A stretch of 64,000 nt of DNA, taken from assembly GCF_026586625.1 (NCBI RefSeq), contig NZ_JAODIW010000008.1, positions 963,793 through 1,027,792 on the forward strand, read 5' to 3'. How positions within the stretch are numbered: position 1 is the first letter of the stretch; each line of letters opens with the position of its first letter. Below are positions 48,950-56,933 of the stretch, piece after piece. The DNA is from Halobium salinum. Its GTDB lineage: Archaea; Halobacteriota; Halobacteria; Halobacteriales; Haloferacaceae. A model generated the notes under the pieces. The model was given only the letters and a program-made list of their open reading frames with translations. It did not search any database and was not told the DNA's origin. Position numbers and translations under genes: made by a program.

Positions 48950-49837
48950 ATGGACAGAAGTGGGGTGGTCAGACGCGGACGGAACCGAGGTGATACGGAC
49001 GGGACCAGCCCGAGGACGGGTCGGCACAGTGTCGCTCGACGGACGGCTCTCGTGGTCGCCGTCGCGGTGGTCGTCCTCAGCGCGGGCGGCACCGCCCAGA
49101 CCGATACGCGACCGGCGTGGGCAGACGAGGTGTACGCCGACCTCGTCGTCGCGGCGTCGGCGTACAACGCCGCGCCGCCGGACCCGACACTCGCCGGACT
49201 CGTGTTCGCGGACGAGCGCGTGAACCTCCACGTCCACGGCGACGGGGACGAACTCGCAGCGTACTCGTTCCGTACCGACGCCGACCTGCGGGTCGTCGAG
49301 CTCGACCGCGGGGAGCGAGCCGACGCGACGACCCTCGTGACGACGGGCCGGGAGACCGTCGCGACTGTCGCGGACGCGCCCTCACCGCCGAGTGCGCTCG
49401 TCGGCGCCGTCGAAGCCGGCGACGTTCGAATCCGCGGAATCGGTCCTCTCGCCGGCGTGAAGTGGGCGCTCGTCGGACTCGGAGTCGCGCTCATAGACCT
49501 CGGAGCCGTCGGCGTCGGCCTCGCCGTCGCGGGCGTCGTCGGCGGACTCCTCGTTCTCTACCTGTTCACCCAGGCCGTCGCAGTGCCCTCGCTCGCCAGC
49601 GTCGGCAACGCGCTGGCGTGGCTCTGGAGTCGGGTGGAGTGGGGGCTCAAACAACTCGCGGAGAAACTCGGGATGGTCGGCGCGGCGAAGTGGCTCCTGG
49701 GGAAACTCGGACTGCTCGGGTCGACCGACGACGAGGAGGACGAGTCGGAGCGTCGTCAGTCCAGACCGACGGTCCGGGAGCAGGGCGACTCCCGACTCCC
49801 ACGGCGGCGCCGGCGGACCGGTCGCCGCGGGTCGTGA
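48950..49837 (+). CDS. Membrane protein with extracytoplasmic domain, 295 aa
   Basis: A basic N-terminus (RTGRHSVARR) precedes a signal anchor (TALVVAVAVVVLSAGGTAQ). Residues about 60-160 are soluble and look like an SCP2-type lipid-binding fold (VNLHVHGDGDELAAYSFRTDADLRVVELDRGERADATTLVTTG), an inference only. Two further helices follow (KWALVGLGVALIDLGAVGVGLAVAGVVGGLLVLYLF), then amphipathic helices and a very basic C-terminal tail. No family is certain. Confidence 0.7.
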   Translation: MDRSGVVRRGRNRGDTDGTSPRTGRHSVARRTALVVAVAVVVLSAGGTAQTDTRPAWADEVYADLVVAASAYNAAPPDPTLAGLVFADERVNLHVHGDGDELAAYSFRTDADLRVVELDRGERADATTLVTTGRETVATVADAPSPPSALVGAVEAGDVRIRGIGPLAGVKWALVGLGVALIDLGAVGVGLAVAGVVGGLLVLYLFTQAVAVPSLASVGNALAWLWSRVEWGLKQLAEKLGMVGAAKWLLGKLGLLGSTDDEEDESERRQSRPTVREQGDSRLPRRRRRTGRRGS

Positions 49838-49943
49838 GCGGTGCGACGAGACGCACCGCTCGTCGGTCGGCCGCGACTGTTCAGTCGTGTGGTTGGCGAG
49901 CAATACCAGAACGCACTTCGGGCAGTCGCTCCCAGTGGCGAGT

Positions 49944-50102
49944 ATGGAACGAAGTCCGCTCGAGCTGCTCGGTCTGCTCGCCATCTGTTACGCGGTTGTG
50001 TACGTGTCGGTTCACTACCGCCTCTTCGGAGAACGCCCGTCGGGAACGCCTCGCTGGCCCACCGACGCGTGGCGGATGATGGGGCCCTCCGACTCGTCCT
50101 GA
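49944..50102 (+). CDS. Small one-helix membrane protein, 52 aa
   Basis: MERSPLELLGLLAICYAVVYVSVHY gives one membrane helix; the tail RLFGERPSGTPRWPTDAWRMM is polar. The frame continues upstream, but the ATG at 49944 begins the sensible sequence. Family not recognised. Confidence 0.5.
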   Translation: MERSPLELLGLLAICYAVVYVSVHYRLFGERPSGTPRWPTDAWRMMGPSDSS

Positions 50103-50239
50103 GGGCGAGGGACACCGTCCCTGTGACGAGCCACTTCGCTCGTCACGTCGTCCGGTCTCGGTCTACCGAACGTCGTTCCGCTCACCGGCACGACGCGACG
50201 CGATGAAACGCGTCGCTCGTCGTGTAAGGTCGACAGAAA

Positions 50240-50320
50240 CGCCGGGACAGGGATTTGAACCCTGGATCCCAGAGGGAACACGCTTTCCAGGCGTGCGCTT
50301 TACCACTCAGCCATCCCGGC
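50240..50320 (-). tRNA. tRNA-Ser (anticodon GGA)
   Basis: The minus strand reads GCCGGGA for the 5' acceptor arm and TCCCGGC plus discriminator G at the 3' end. The D arm is GCTGAGTGGTAAAGC, the anticodon loop CTGGAAA within stem CACGC/GCGTG, with the GGA anticodon complementary to 50286-50288. A long variable arm of about 14 bases and TTCAAAT in the T loop identify a serine tRNA. No intron; no encoded CCA. Confidence 0.95.
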
Positions 50321-50348
50321 TCGGGTCGAAAGTACCGCGGTCGGACGT

Positions 50349-50558
50349 TTAAGTTCTTCCTTTCCGCACGAGACGATGTTCGGTAGCGTACGCCACACCG
50401 GCGACGACGACGCCGAGGACGGCCGCGACGCCGAGACGCGCGAGAAAACCGAGCGGGAGCGGCCCGACGACGAGGACGTACCCCTGTGCCAGCGCGAGGA
50501 ACGCCAGCGCGCCGACCGCCCCCCAGAGCAGTCCCGACTTCGTGCGCGGCCGCGTCAT
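50349..50558 (-). CDS. Small two-helix membrane protein, 69 aa
   Basis: Two hydrophobic helices (LLWGAVGALAFLALAQGYVLVV and FLARLGVAAVLGVVVAGVAYA) between basic ends. The ATG follows the ridA stop by one base, so the genes are co-transcribed and probably translationally coupled. No function is recognised. Confidence 0.7.
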   Translation of the reverse strand: MTRPRTKSGLLWGAVGALAFLALAQGYVLVVGPLPLGFLARLGVAAVLGVVVAGVAYATEHRLVRKGRT

Positions 50559-50559
50559 G

Positions 50560-50982
50560 TTACTCGTCGCTGACGCCCGACTCCGACGGCTGTGCATCGC
50601 CGTCTCTGACGCTCGCGATGGCTTCGATTTCGACGCCGACGCCCTTCGGGAGCGCCCCGACCTCGACCGCCGAGCGGGCGGGCGGCTCCTCGCCGAAGTA
50701 CCCCTCGTAGGTCTCGTTCATCTCGTCGAAGTCGGCGATGTCGTCCATGAAGACGGACATCTTCAGCACGTCGTCGGCACTCGCGCCGGCCTCCTCGAGG
50801 ATGGCCATCACGTTGTCCAGCGACTGTGCAGTCTGTGTGGCGATATCCTCGCCGTCGAGCAGGTCGCCGTCGGGCGTCAGCGGAATCTGGCCCGCCGTGA
50901 AGAGGATGTCGCCGTCGGTCGTCGCCTGGCTGTACGCGCCCACCGCCGCAGGGGCGTCGTCCGTGCTGATGACGCGCTTCAT
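50560..50982 (-). CDS. ridA: RidA family reactive imine/enamine deaminase
   Basis: Small trimeric enzyme of 140 residues that hydrolyses reactive enamine/imine intermediates, for example those released by threonine dehydratase. Conserved blocks: DDAPAAVGAYSQATTDGDILFTAGQIPLTPDG, TQTAQSLDNVMAILEEAGASADDVLKMSVFM and PPARSAVEVGALPKGVGVEIEAIA, including the Arg and Glu of the active site. An acidic tail extends the usual length of about 125. The ilvA gene, source of its classic substrate, lies about 1.5 kb away. Confidence 0.93.
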   Translation of the reverse strand: MKRVISTDDAPAAVGAYSQATTDGDILFTAGQIPLTPDGDLLDGEDIATQTAQSLDNVMAILEEAGASADDVLKMSVFMDDIADFDEMNETYEGYFGEEPPARSAVEVGALPKGVGVEIEAIASVRDGDAQPSESGVSDE

Positions 50983-51080
50983 GTCGACGGCGTCGACCGG
51001 CGGTGGCTTATAGTCGTGGGACCTGCGCCGAACCGATGTCGGGCCGACGACGTTGTGAGGGGCCGGACCGACGTGGCGGC

Positions 51081-51950
51081 ATGGACTGTCGCCGTGTCGT
51101 CACCCTCGCGTCCTTCGGGGTCGCTTTGGTCTGCTTCGTCCTCGCCCGCGCCGGTCGACGCGCCGCCGACGTTCCGCTCAGCCCGCTCATCGCCGGCCGG
51201 TACGTGGGCGCCGACTGGGTCGAGCGTGCGGGTGTCGGCACCGACGAACGCCCCGTCGGCGAGATGGACGACTTCACTCGACTCGCCCGCCCCGACTTCG
51301 ACCCCGGCCGCGTCGACGACGAGGTCCGGCGGTTCTACGAGCGCACGAGCGAGTACGACCTGCAGTATCGGGTCCGATGGGAGCGCGGCTTTCGTCTCGG
51401 CGCCGCGCTGGCGACGCGACTCACGAGTCGTATCGAGCAGTTGAACCTGCCGGCCCCCGGTGAACACGGGGAGACGGGCCTGCCGGAGTCGGAGACGGGG
51501 GGTAGGTGGCGCCGGCTCCGAAGCCGGTTCGTCGGGGTCGACCCCGCCGCCGACCCGCGCGAGGAGGCGCGGGTCTGGACCCGAACCGACCCCGACACCG
51601 ACGAGGCGGTGTTCGTCGCCGTCTACGGCGCCCACGACCGCGACGGGGAGCGGTTCGTCAACATCGCCGTCCCGCTGCCGGGGACGAACCTAAGTACGGT
51701 CCTCCGGGTCGAGCACGACGACCGACCGGGTGGCGTCCGGCTGACGACGAGCGGTAACGGCAGGGACGACGACCCCGGCCTCTACCTCCTCACGCCCGCG
51801 GGAGCGGTTTCACTGCCGATGGAACAACGGTTCCGGGTGTGGCCGACGGGGAAGGGAGTGACCGAGTCACTTCGTGCGACCCACGAGATGTGGCTCCTCG
51901 GCCGGCGCTTCCTCGCCGTCGAGTACCGTATCGACCGGCGGGCGGAGTGA
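51081..51950 (+). CDS. Uncharacterised haloarchaeal protein with N-terminal helix, 289 aa
   Basis: The N-terminus has one hydrophobic segment (VVTLASFGVALVCFVLA) after two arginines, so it is membrane-anchored or exported. The rest is soluble: DDFTRLARPDFDPGRVDDEVRRFYERTSEYDLQYRVRWERGFRLGAALATRLTSRIEQLNLP, then a beta-rich part (EAVFVAVYGAHDRDGERFVNIAVPLPGTNLSTVLRVEH). No motif or family is recognised. Divergent from ridA. Confidence 0.7.
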   Translation: MDCRRVVTLASFGVALVCFVLARAGRRAADVPLSPLIAGRYVGADWVERAGVGTDERPVGEMDDFTRLARPDFDPGRVDDEVRRFYERTSEYDLQYRVRWERGFRLGAALATRLTSRIEQLNLPAPGEHGETGLPESETGGRWRRLRSRFVGVDPAADPREEARVWTRTDPDTDEAVFVAVYGAHDRDGERFVNIAVPLPGTNLSTVLRVEHDDRPGGVRLTTSGNGRDDDPGLYLLTPAGAVSLPMEQRFRVWPTGKGVTESLRATHEMWLLGRRFLAVEYRIDRRAE

Positions 51951-51971
51951 GCTCGACCGGCCCCGAGACCC

Positions 51972-52421
51972 TCAGCGCGGCGCGAACGTCCCCGTCAGTT
52001 CGGTCTCGGCGACGACGTGGTCGGCCATCGCCGCCTGCAGTTCGGCCTTCGTCGACCCCCGGTCCAAGGCGAGTTCGGTGTCGAGCGCGTACAGCCGGAA
52101 CCGGTAGGTGTGCTCGCGGTCCGGGGGCTTCGGCCCCCCGTAGGCCGCGGCGCCGTAGCTGTTCTGTCCGACGACCGCGCCGTCCGGCGTCTCGCCCGCT
52201 TCGATGTCGCCGGTCGCGGGGTCGACGTTCCAGACGACCCAGTGGTCCCACACCTTTCCGGCGGACTCCCTCGCGTCCGGGTCGTCCACGACGAGCGCCA
52301 GCGAGGTGGCGTCCGCCGGGACCTCCTCGACCGCGAGCGGCGGGTTCACGTTCTCGAAGTCGTAGCCGTACCGGTCGGGGATGGGCTCGCCGTCCGCGAA
52401 CGCTGGGCTGGTGAGTCGCAT
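51972..52421 (-). CDS. YbhB/YbcL (PEBP) family protein
   Basis: 149 residues of the phosphatidylethanolamine-binding/Raf kinase inhibitor-like family. Conserved anion-pocket blocks are ADATSLALVVDDPDARE and WDHWVVWNVDP, with GQNSYGAAAYGGPKPPDREHTYRFRLYALD after them, the usual prokaryotic YbhB pattern. No signal peptide is present, so it is cytoplasmic. The bacterial relatives have no firm function. Confidence 0.9.
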   Translation of the reverse strand: MRLTSPAFADGEPIPDRYGYDFENVNPPLAVEEVPADATSLALVVDDPDARESAGKVWDHWVVWNVDPATGDIEAGETPDGAVVGQNSYGAAAYGGPKPPDREHTYRFRLYALDTELALDRGSTKAELQAAMADHVVAETELTGTFAPR

Positions 52422-52515
52422 GGAGGAGATACGTCGTCCGAGGACGGGTCCGTTTTGGTCGGCGAGGCGACAGTCGTCTCGACGGCCGTCGTCGGAACCG
52501 CCCCGCCGCGACCGC

Positions 52516-53727
52516 CTAGACCAGCACCTCGACCTCGTACCCCTGCTCGCGAATCGCGCCGAGTAGCTCCTCGACGTGGTCCTCGCCCCTGGTTTCGAGG
52601 TCGAGTTCGACCTCGGTGGCGTTCATGCCGATTTCGCGGGAGGTACGGTCGTGACGGATAGCGTAGATGTTCGCCTGCTGGGTGGCGATGACGTGCAGCA
52701 GGTCTTCGAGGGCGCCCGGGCGGTCCTTGAGGACGGTCTTGAGTTTCACGTAGCGGCCGGTCTCGACCAGCCCGCGCATGATGACCGTCGTCAGCGTGTT
52801 CATGTCGATGTTGCCGCCACAGAGGGCCGGGACGACCGTCTCGTTCGCCTTGTAGGTGAACGTGTCCGCGAGCAGGGCGGCGAGGGCGACGGCGCCCGCC
52901 CCTTCGACGACGGTCTTCGTCCGTTCGAGCAGGAACATCAGCGCGACGGCGATCTGCTCGTCGGAGACGGTGACGACCTCGTCGACGCGCTCGTTGATGA
53001 CCTCGAAAGGTTTCTCGCCGATACCCCGGACGGCAATGCCGTCGGCGATGGTGTCGACGCTGTCGAGCGTCTGGATGGACCCCTTCTTCAGCGAGTCGGC
53101 GACGCTGGAGGCGCCCTCCGCCTGCACGCCGATGACCCGTACGTCGTCCAGCTGCTCCTTGACGGCGGTGGAGATGCCCGAGATGAGCCCGCCGCCGCCG
53201 ATGGGGACGACGACGGTGTCGAGGTCGGGACACTCCTCGACGATTTCGAGGCCGATGGTCCCCTGCCCAGCCATGACGAACTCGTCGTCGAAGGCGTGGA
53301 CGTAGGTGCGACCCTCCTCGGCCTCCAGCTCGTGGGCCTTCGCCTGCGACTCGTCGTAGTCGGCGCCGTGGAGGACAACCTCGCCGCCGTAGCGCTTCGT
53401 CGCCTTCACCTTCGAGATGGGGGCGTGCTCGGGCATGACGATCTTCGAGTCGACGCCCGCCCGCGTGGCCGCGAGCGCGACGCCCTGTGCGTGGTTGCCG
53501 GCGCTGGCGGTGACGACGCCCGCGGCCTGCTCCTCGTCGGAGAGCGTCGCGATTCGGCTCATCGCGCCGCGAATCTTGAACGACCCCGTTCGCTGTTGGT
53601 TCTCCAGCTTCAGGTGAACGTCCGCGCCGGACATCTCCGAGAAGGTGTGTGAGTACTCGAGCGGTGTCCGACGCGCGACCTCCTCCACCCGGTCGCGGGC
53701 CGCAAGAACGTCCTCTAACGAAAGCAT
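52516..53727 (-). CDS. ilvA: Threonine ammonia-lyase (threonine deaminase) with ACT domain
   Basis: PLP enzyme converting threonine to 2-oxobutanoate, first step toward isoleucine. 403 residues. The PLP lysine is K51 in RTGSFKIRGA. SAGNHAQGVALAA binds the substrate, and GGGGLISGIS binds PLP phosphate. The C-terminal part (about 325-403) is a single ACT domain starting LKDRPGALEDLLHVIATQQANIYAI, suggesting allosteric control. RidA nearby removes the reactive intermediates. A TATA-like GATAAACG lies about 30 bases before the ATG. Confidence 0.95.
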   Translation of the reverse strand: MLSLEDVLAARDRVEEVARRTPLEYSHTFSEMSGADVHLKLENQQRTGSFKIRGAMSRIATLSDEEQAAGVVTASAGNHAQGVALAATRAGVDSKIVMPEHAPISKVKATKRYGGEVVLHGADYDESQAKAHELEAEEGRTYVHAFDDEFVMAGQGTIGLEIVEECPDLDTVVVPIGGGGLISGISTAVKEQLDDVRVIGVQAEGASSVADSLKKGSIQTLDSVDTIADGIAVRGIGEKPFEVINERVDEVVTVSDEQIAVALMFLLERTKTVVEGAGAVALAALLADTFTYKANETVVPALCGGNIDMNTLTTVIMRGLVETGRYVKLKTVLKDRPGALEDLLHVIATQQANIYAIRHDRTSREIGMNATEVELDLETRGEDHVEELLGAIREQGYEVEVLV

Positions 53728-53752
53728 GGTCGGACCTTCCCCGCGCCGGTTG

Positions 53753-53875
53753 TTAATCGTTTATCCACGGGGTCGACTCGGCGGACGTCGGCGGACTGCC
53801 GGGTGGGAGCCGAACGCCGTCGCTCCGGAGTGCGAAGGGGGAAAGGGGGAAACGCACGTCGCGTGTGACGCGCAT
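53753..53875 (-). CDS. Candidate 40-aa leader ORF upstream of ilvA
   Basis: An ATG at 53875 lies 26 bases after a strong minus-strand TATA box (ATTTATATA, centred about 53901), the exact spacing for a leaderless gene. The 40-codon frame ends 25 bases before the ilvA ATG. Third positions are about 70% GC, weaker than in full genes, so it may simply be the ilvA leader RNA. Confidence 0.3.
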   Translation of the reverse strand: MRVTRDVRFPLSPFALRSDGVRLPPGSPPTSAESTPWIND

Positions 53876-53895
53876 TCCTCGATAGGGCGGCATCG

Positions 53896-53906
53896 TATAT
53901 AAATAT
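53896..53906 (-). promoter_or_regulatory. Strong TATA box upstream of ilvA
   Basis: TATATAAATAT on the plus strand, nearly symmetric. Read leftward it would start RNA at about 53875, giving ilvA a leader of about 150 bases. Read rightward there is no gene within reach, so leftward use is favoured. Confidence 0.5.
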
Positions 53907-53991
53907 CTGGCACGCGCGGTGAAAGTGAAATCGCACGACTGCGCCGACTTCGAATCGGCGTCTGACGTCCGTCCGCCAGCCGTCTCGCGCT

Positions 53992-54408
53992 TCAATCTAC
54001 CGGCCGGATGGAGACCGCGGCGTCGGCCAGGTGATGCTCGACTCGGTCCCGGAGCGACCCCTCGCCGGGCCAGTCGACGGCTTCCTCGACGCCGAGTCGG
54101 GCCGGGTCACCGACGTACACCGCGACGCCCTCCCCGGCGGCCCCGGCCGGCGGTCCCGGCGGGTCGGCCCACGGGACGGTGACTCGGACGTAGAGCCCGG
54201 CGTCGACGCCCTCGTAGCGGTCGAGCGCGTCCACGTCGTCGGTGCGGAGGACCCGGCCCGCCACCTCGCCGCCGGGTGCGAGCGTGGGGTACCGTCCCTC
54301 GACCGGGTGGAGCCCGGAGACGACCGCGCCGCCGACGAAGGCGTAGGAGTCGACGACGCGGGCGACCTGTTCCGGGTCCGTGAGCGTACCGTAGACGAAC
54401 GTGTCCAT
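53992..54408 (-). CDS. Gamma-glutamylcyclotransferase-like (AIG2/BtrG fold) protein
   Basis: 138 residues. The N-terminal signature TFVYGTLTDPEQ matches the YGSL-type substrate loop, and ALDRYEGVDAGLYVRVTV contains the catalytic Glu in the D-x-x-E-G motif. The intervening VVSGLHPVEGRYPTLAPGGEVAGRVL is typical. It may act on gamma-glutamylamine bonds, relevant to gamma-glutamylcysteine, the main haloarchaeal thiol. The start at 54408 begins the conserved motif. Confidence 0.85.
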   Translation of the reverse strand: MDTFVYGTLTDPEQVARVVDSYAFVGGAVVSGLHPVEGRYPTLAPGGEVAGRVLRTDDVDALDRYEGVDAGLYVRVTVPWADPPGPPAGAAGEGVAVYVGDPARLGVEEAVDWPGEGSLRDRVEHHLADAAVSIRPVD

Positions 54409-54520
54409 ACCCCACACCAGAGCCGGCGGGCACTTTCCCCTTCCGGCGCGGTCGGATGTCGGCAGTCCCGTTCGCTTTCCGGCACGTTGAGGTGCCGGCC
54501 GACCTGGCGTACTCACACGT

Positions 54521-55897
54521 ATGTCCCTCCTCCCCGCGCGCCTCCGTGCCGTCTGGCGGCGGGTGCTCTCGCTCGCCTGGCCGGTGATGGCCGAGCAGAC
54601 CTTCCGCACCCTGATGCGGACGACCGACGTCATCGTCACCGCGACGTTCTCGCCGGCGGCCGTCGTCGCCATCGGCCTCGCCGACCTCTACGCCCGCTTC
54701 CCCCTGCGCATCGGGCTCGGCCTCGGCGCCGGCGCCATCGCCCTCTCCAGTCAGGACACCGGTCGCGGCGCCGACGCCACCCGCGACGAGGCAATCAGCG
54801 TCGCAGTCCTCCTCGGCGCTCTGCTGGGGGTGCCGTTCGCCCTCGGCGGCTGGCTCCTCGGCGACGACCTCATCGCCCTGCTAGGTGCCGGCTCCCGCGC
54901 CGTCGAACTCGGCGGGCTCTACCTCGCGGTCGTCTTCGCGACCGCACCGGCTCGCCACGTCGTCCTCGTCGCCGCCCGCTCCCTGCAGGGGACCGGCGAC
55001 ACTCGGACGCCGATGTACGTCAACGTCCTCGCGAACATGCTGAACGTGACCTTCACCGTCGGTCTCGGACTGGGCTACTTCGGCCTCCCGCGACTCGGCG
55101 TCTTTGGGGTCGGTCTCGCAACCGCCGGCGCGAACGTCCTCACCGCCCTCCTGCTCGTCGGCGCCATCGCCTCCAGCCGGACGCAGGCCGGGTTCGTCCG
55201 ACCACGGGACCCGGTCATCGCCCGTCAACTCGTCGTCGTGAGTCTCCCCCGCATCGGCGAGGGGTTCGCCGCGACGCTCGCGGAGTTCCCGTTCAACGCC
55301 CTCCTGCTCGGCTTCGGGACGGCGGTCAACGCCGGCTTCCAGATCGGGCGGCGGATGTACCAGCAGGTGACCGGCCCCCTGTCCCGGGGGTACAGCGTCG
55401 CCGCCAGCGTCGTCGTCGGACAGTCACTCGGGGACGGGGACCCCGGGAGCGCCCGGTACCAGGGGTGGGCCGTCGCCGCACTCGGCGTACTCACCGTCGG
55501 CAGCGTCGGCTTCGCGCTCGCGTTCGGCGCCGAGTGGTTCGTCCGCCTGTTCACCGACGACGCCGCGACCGTCGAGTACGCCGTCGCGTTCGCCCGTACC
55601 TACGGCGTCGCGGCGCCCGCGCTCGTGACGTTCGTCGCGCTGTCGGGTGCCCTCTCCGGCGCGAGCGAGACGCGGGTTCCCTTCGTCGCACGGGTGACCG
55701 GTCTCGCCGGCTTCCTGCTCGGAGCGTCGTACCTGCTCGGGGTCGTGCTGGGGTACGGCCCGCTCGGCGCCTACGTCGGCATCGCCGGCTCGTACGTCTG
55801 GATGGCGCTCGTCGTCGGCTGGCGCTTTCGGGCCGGGAACTGGGCGCGGCGGGCCGCCGACATGATGGCCGAACGGGGGCGGGCGGCGGAGGCGTGA
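54521..55897 (+). CDS. MATE family efflux transporter
   Basis: Multidrug/toxin exporter of 458 residues with 12 hydrophobic helices in two halves. AWPVMAEQTFRTLMRTTDVIVTATFSPAAVVAIGLAD at the start and ARSLQGTGDTRTPMYVNVLANMLNVTF are MATE-typical; the second half repeats this plan (LPRIGEGFAATLAEFPFNALLLGFG, SGALSGASETRVPFVARVTG). It would use Na+ or H+ gradient energy. Substrates are unknown. Divergent from the cyclotransferase-like gene. Confidence 0.93.
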   Translation: MSLLPARLRAVWRRVLSLAWPVMAEQTFRTLMRTTDVIVTATFSPAAVVAIGLADLYARFPLRIGLGLGAGAIALSSQDTGRGADATRDEAISVAVLLGALLGVPFALGGWLLGDDLIALLGAGSRAVELGGLYLAVVFATAPARHVVLVAARSLQGTGDTRTPMYVNVLANMLNVTFTVGLGLGYFGLPRLGVFGVGLATAGANVLTALLLVGAIASSRTQAGFVRPRDPVIARQLVVVSLPRIGEGFAATLAEFPFNALLLGFGTAVNAGFQIGRRMYQQVTGPLSRGYSVAASVVVGQSLGDGDPGSARYQGWAVAALGVLTVGSVGFALAFGAEWFVRLFTDDAATVEYAVAFARTYGVAAPALVTFVALSGALSGASETRVPFVARVTGLAGFLLGASYLLGVVLGYGPLGAYVGIAGSYVWMALVVGWRFRAGNWARRAADMMAERGRAAEA

Positions 55898-55942
55898 ACG
55901 CGGGGGCGGGAGCCGGGTCGAAACGCGGGACGCGAGACGAAA

Positions 55943-56557
55943 CTACTCCTCGGTCCGCTCGGGTTCGGTCTCCCCGTCCGCGACGGGCACGTCGTCCTCG
56001 CTCGGCGCCGCCTCGCGGGCCTCCGGGAGCAGCGGCTCGGGGTCGGCCTGCGTGAACACGACCTGCTCGTCGTCGGAGAGCGGGCGGACGACCACGCGCA
56101 TCTCGCCGGCCTCGCGGGCGCGGCGGGCCATCGCGGTCGCGTCGCCCGTCGCGTAGTAGAGCGGGAGGAGCACCGCCCGGTCGGCGTCGGGCGCCAGCAT
56201 GGCGAGTACGAGGAAGACGACGCCGCCCGAGTCGGCGCGGAACACCTCGAACTCGTCGAACGTCGCCGACTCGATGGCCTCGGAGACGGCCTCGAACTCG
56301 TCGCCCGGAAGGAGCGCGTCGAGGCCGAACGTGTCCTCAGGGAGGTCGACGGCCTCGCCGCCTGCGGCGTCCTCGCCGGGGGCGGTCGGAGGCTGGTCGC
56401 GCGTCCCCGGAATCGGCGTCACGTCGCCGGGGTGGAGTTCGAGCGTCTCCCAGCCGTCCTCGCGGTACTCGGCCGCGGTGGCTTCCATGTCGTCGACGAC
56501 CCGCTCCCACACGTCGAGCACGCCCGAGAGAGGGTGGGCGGTGTCTTCGGGGTTCAT
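55943..56557 (-). CDS. Conserved haloarchaeal protein, 204 aa (DUF7529-like)
   Basis: Acidic soluble protein. It begins HPLSGVLDVWERVVDDMEATAAEYREDGWETLELHPGDVTP and contains VVFLVLAMLAPDADRAVLLPLYYATGDATAMARRAREAGEMRVVVRPLSDDEQVVFTQADPEPLLPE. A disordered acidic tail follows. I recall this as DUF7529, without certainty. The function is unknown. Confidence 0.7.
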   Translation of the reverse strand: MNPEDTAHPLSGVLDVWERVVDDMEATAAEYREDGWETLELHPGDVTPIPGTRDQPPTAPGEDAAGGEAVDLPEDTFGLDALLPGDEFEAVSEAIESATFDEFEVFRADSGGVVFLVLAMLAPDADRAVLLPLYYATGDATAMARRAREAGEMRVVVRPLSDDEQVVFTQADPEPLLPEAREAAPSEDDVPVADGETEPERTEE

Positions 56558-56933
56558 CGTTCTCGTCCGTGGTGTGGGTTCTCGGGGCGGGAAAAGCGTT
56601 CGTGTCTGTGGTTCTCCGGTGGGTCCGGTGGCGTTTCTGAAGACTTGTCAGCCGAATTGATGGACGAGACGACCCGCGAAAGGGGCCGCGCGGTCGCCGA
56701 AGCACGGCGATGCAAGCACTGGAGCGAGTGACCGAAGAGAGCGAGTGAAGGGCGCAGCAAGTCGCGCGAGGCGAGCGTGCGGGGGCTTTCGGGAGTCCCC
56801 TCGGAAGCTAGACCGTCGGCAACCGAACCCGACTCACCGAATCAAAACCACTCACGAAATCCGAGTAAATCACCCGACGCCGAGAGGAACAGGTGAAAAG
56901 CTATTTGCGCCACCGTCTACCACGATAGGCGTA
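56558..56933. other. Intergenic region before the peptide ABC operon
   Basis: 376 bases without a supported gene. Bases about 56690-56800 have the GAGCGAGTGA.CGA-type sequence that loosely resembles, in reverse, part of the region around 43150-43310. A TATA-like GCTATTTGC at about 56900-56908 lies 26-34 bases before the ATG at 56934. Confidence 0.5.

Noticed and set aside
53935-53965. CGCCGA/TCGGCG hairpin around TTCGAA considered as a tRNA piece
   Set aside because: Only one short stem is present, with no acceptor, D or T arm. It is reported only as part of the gap upstream of ilvA.
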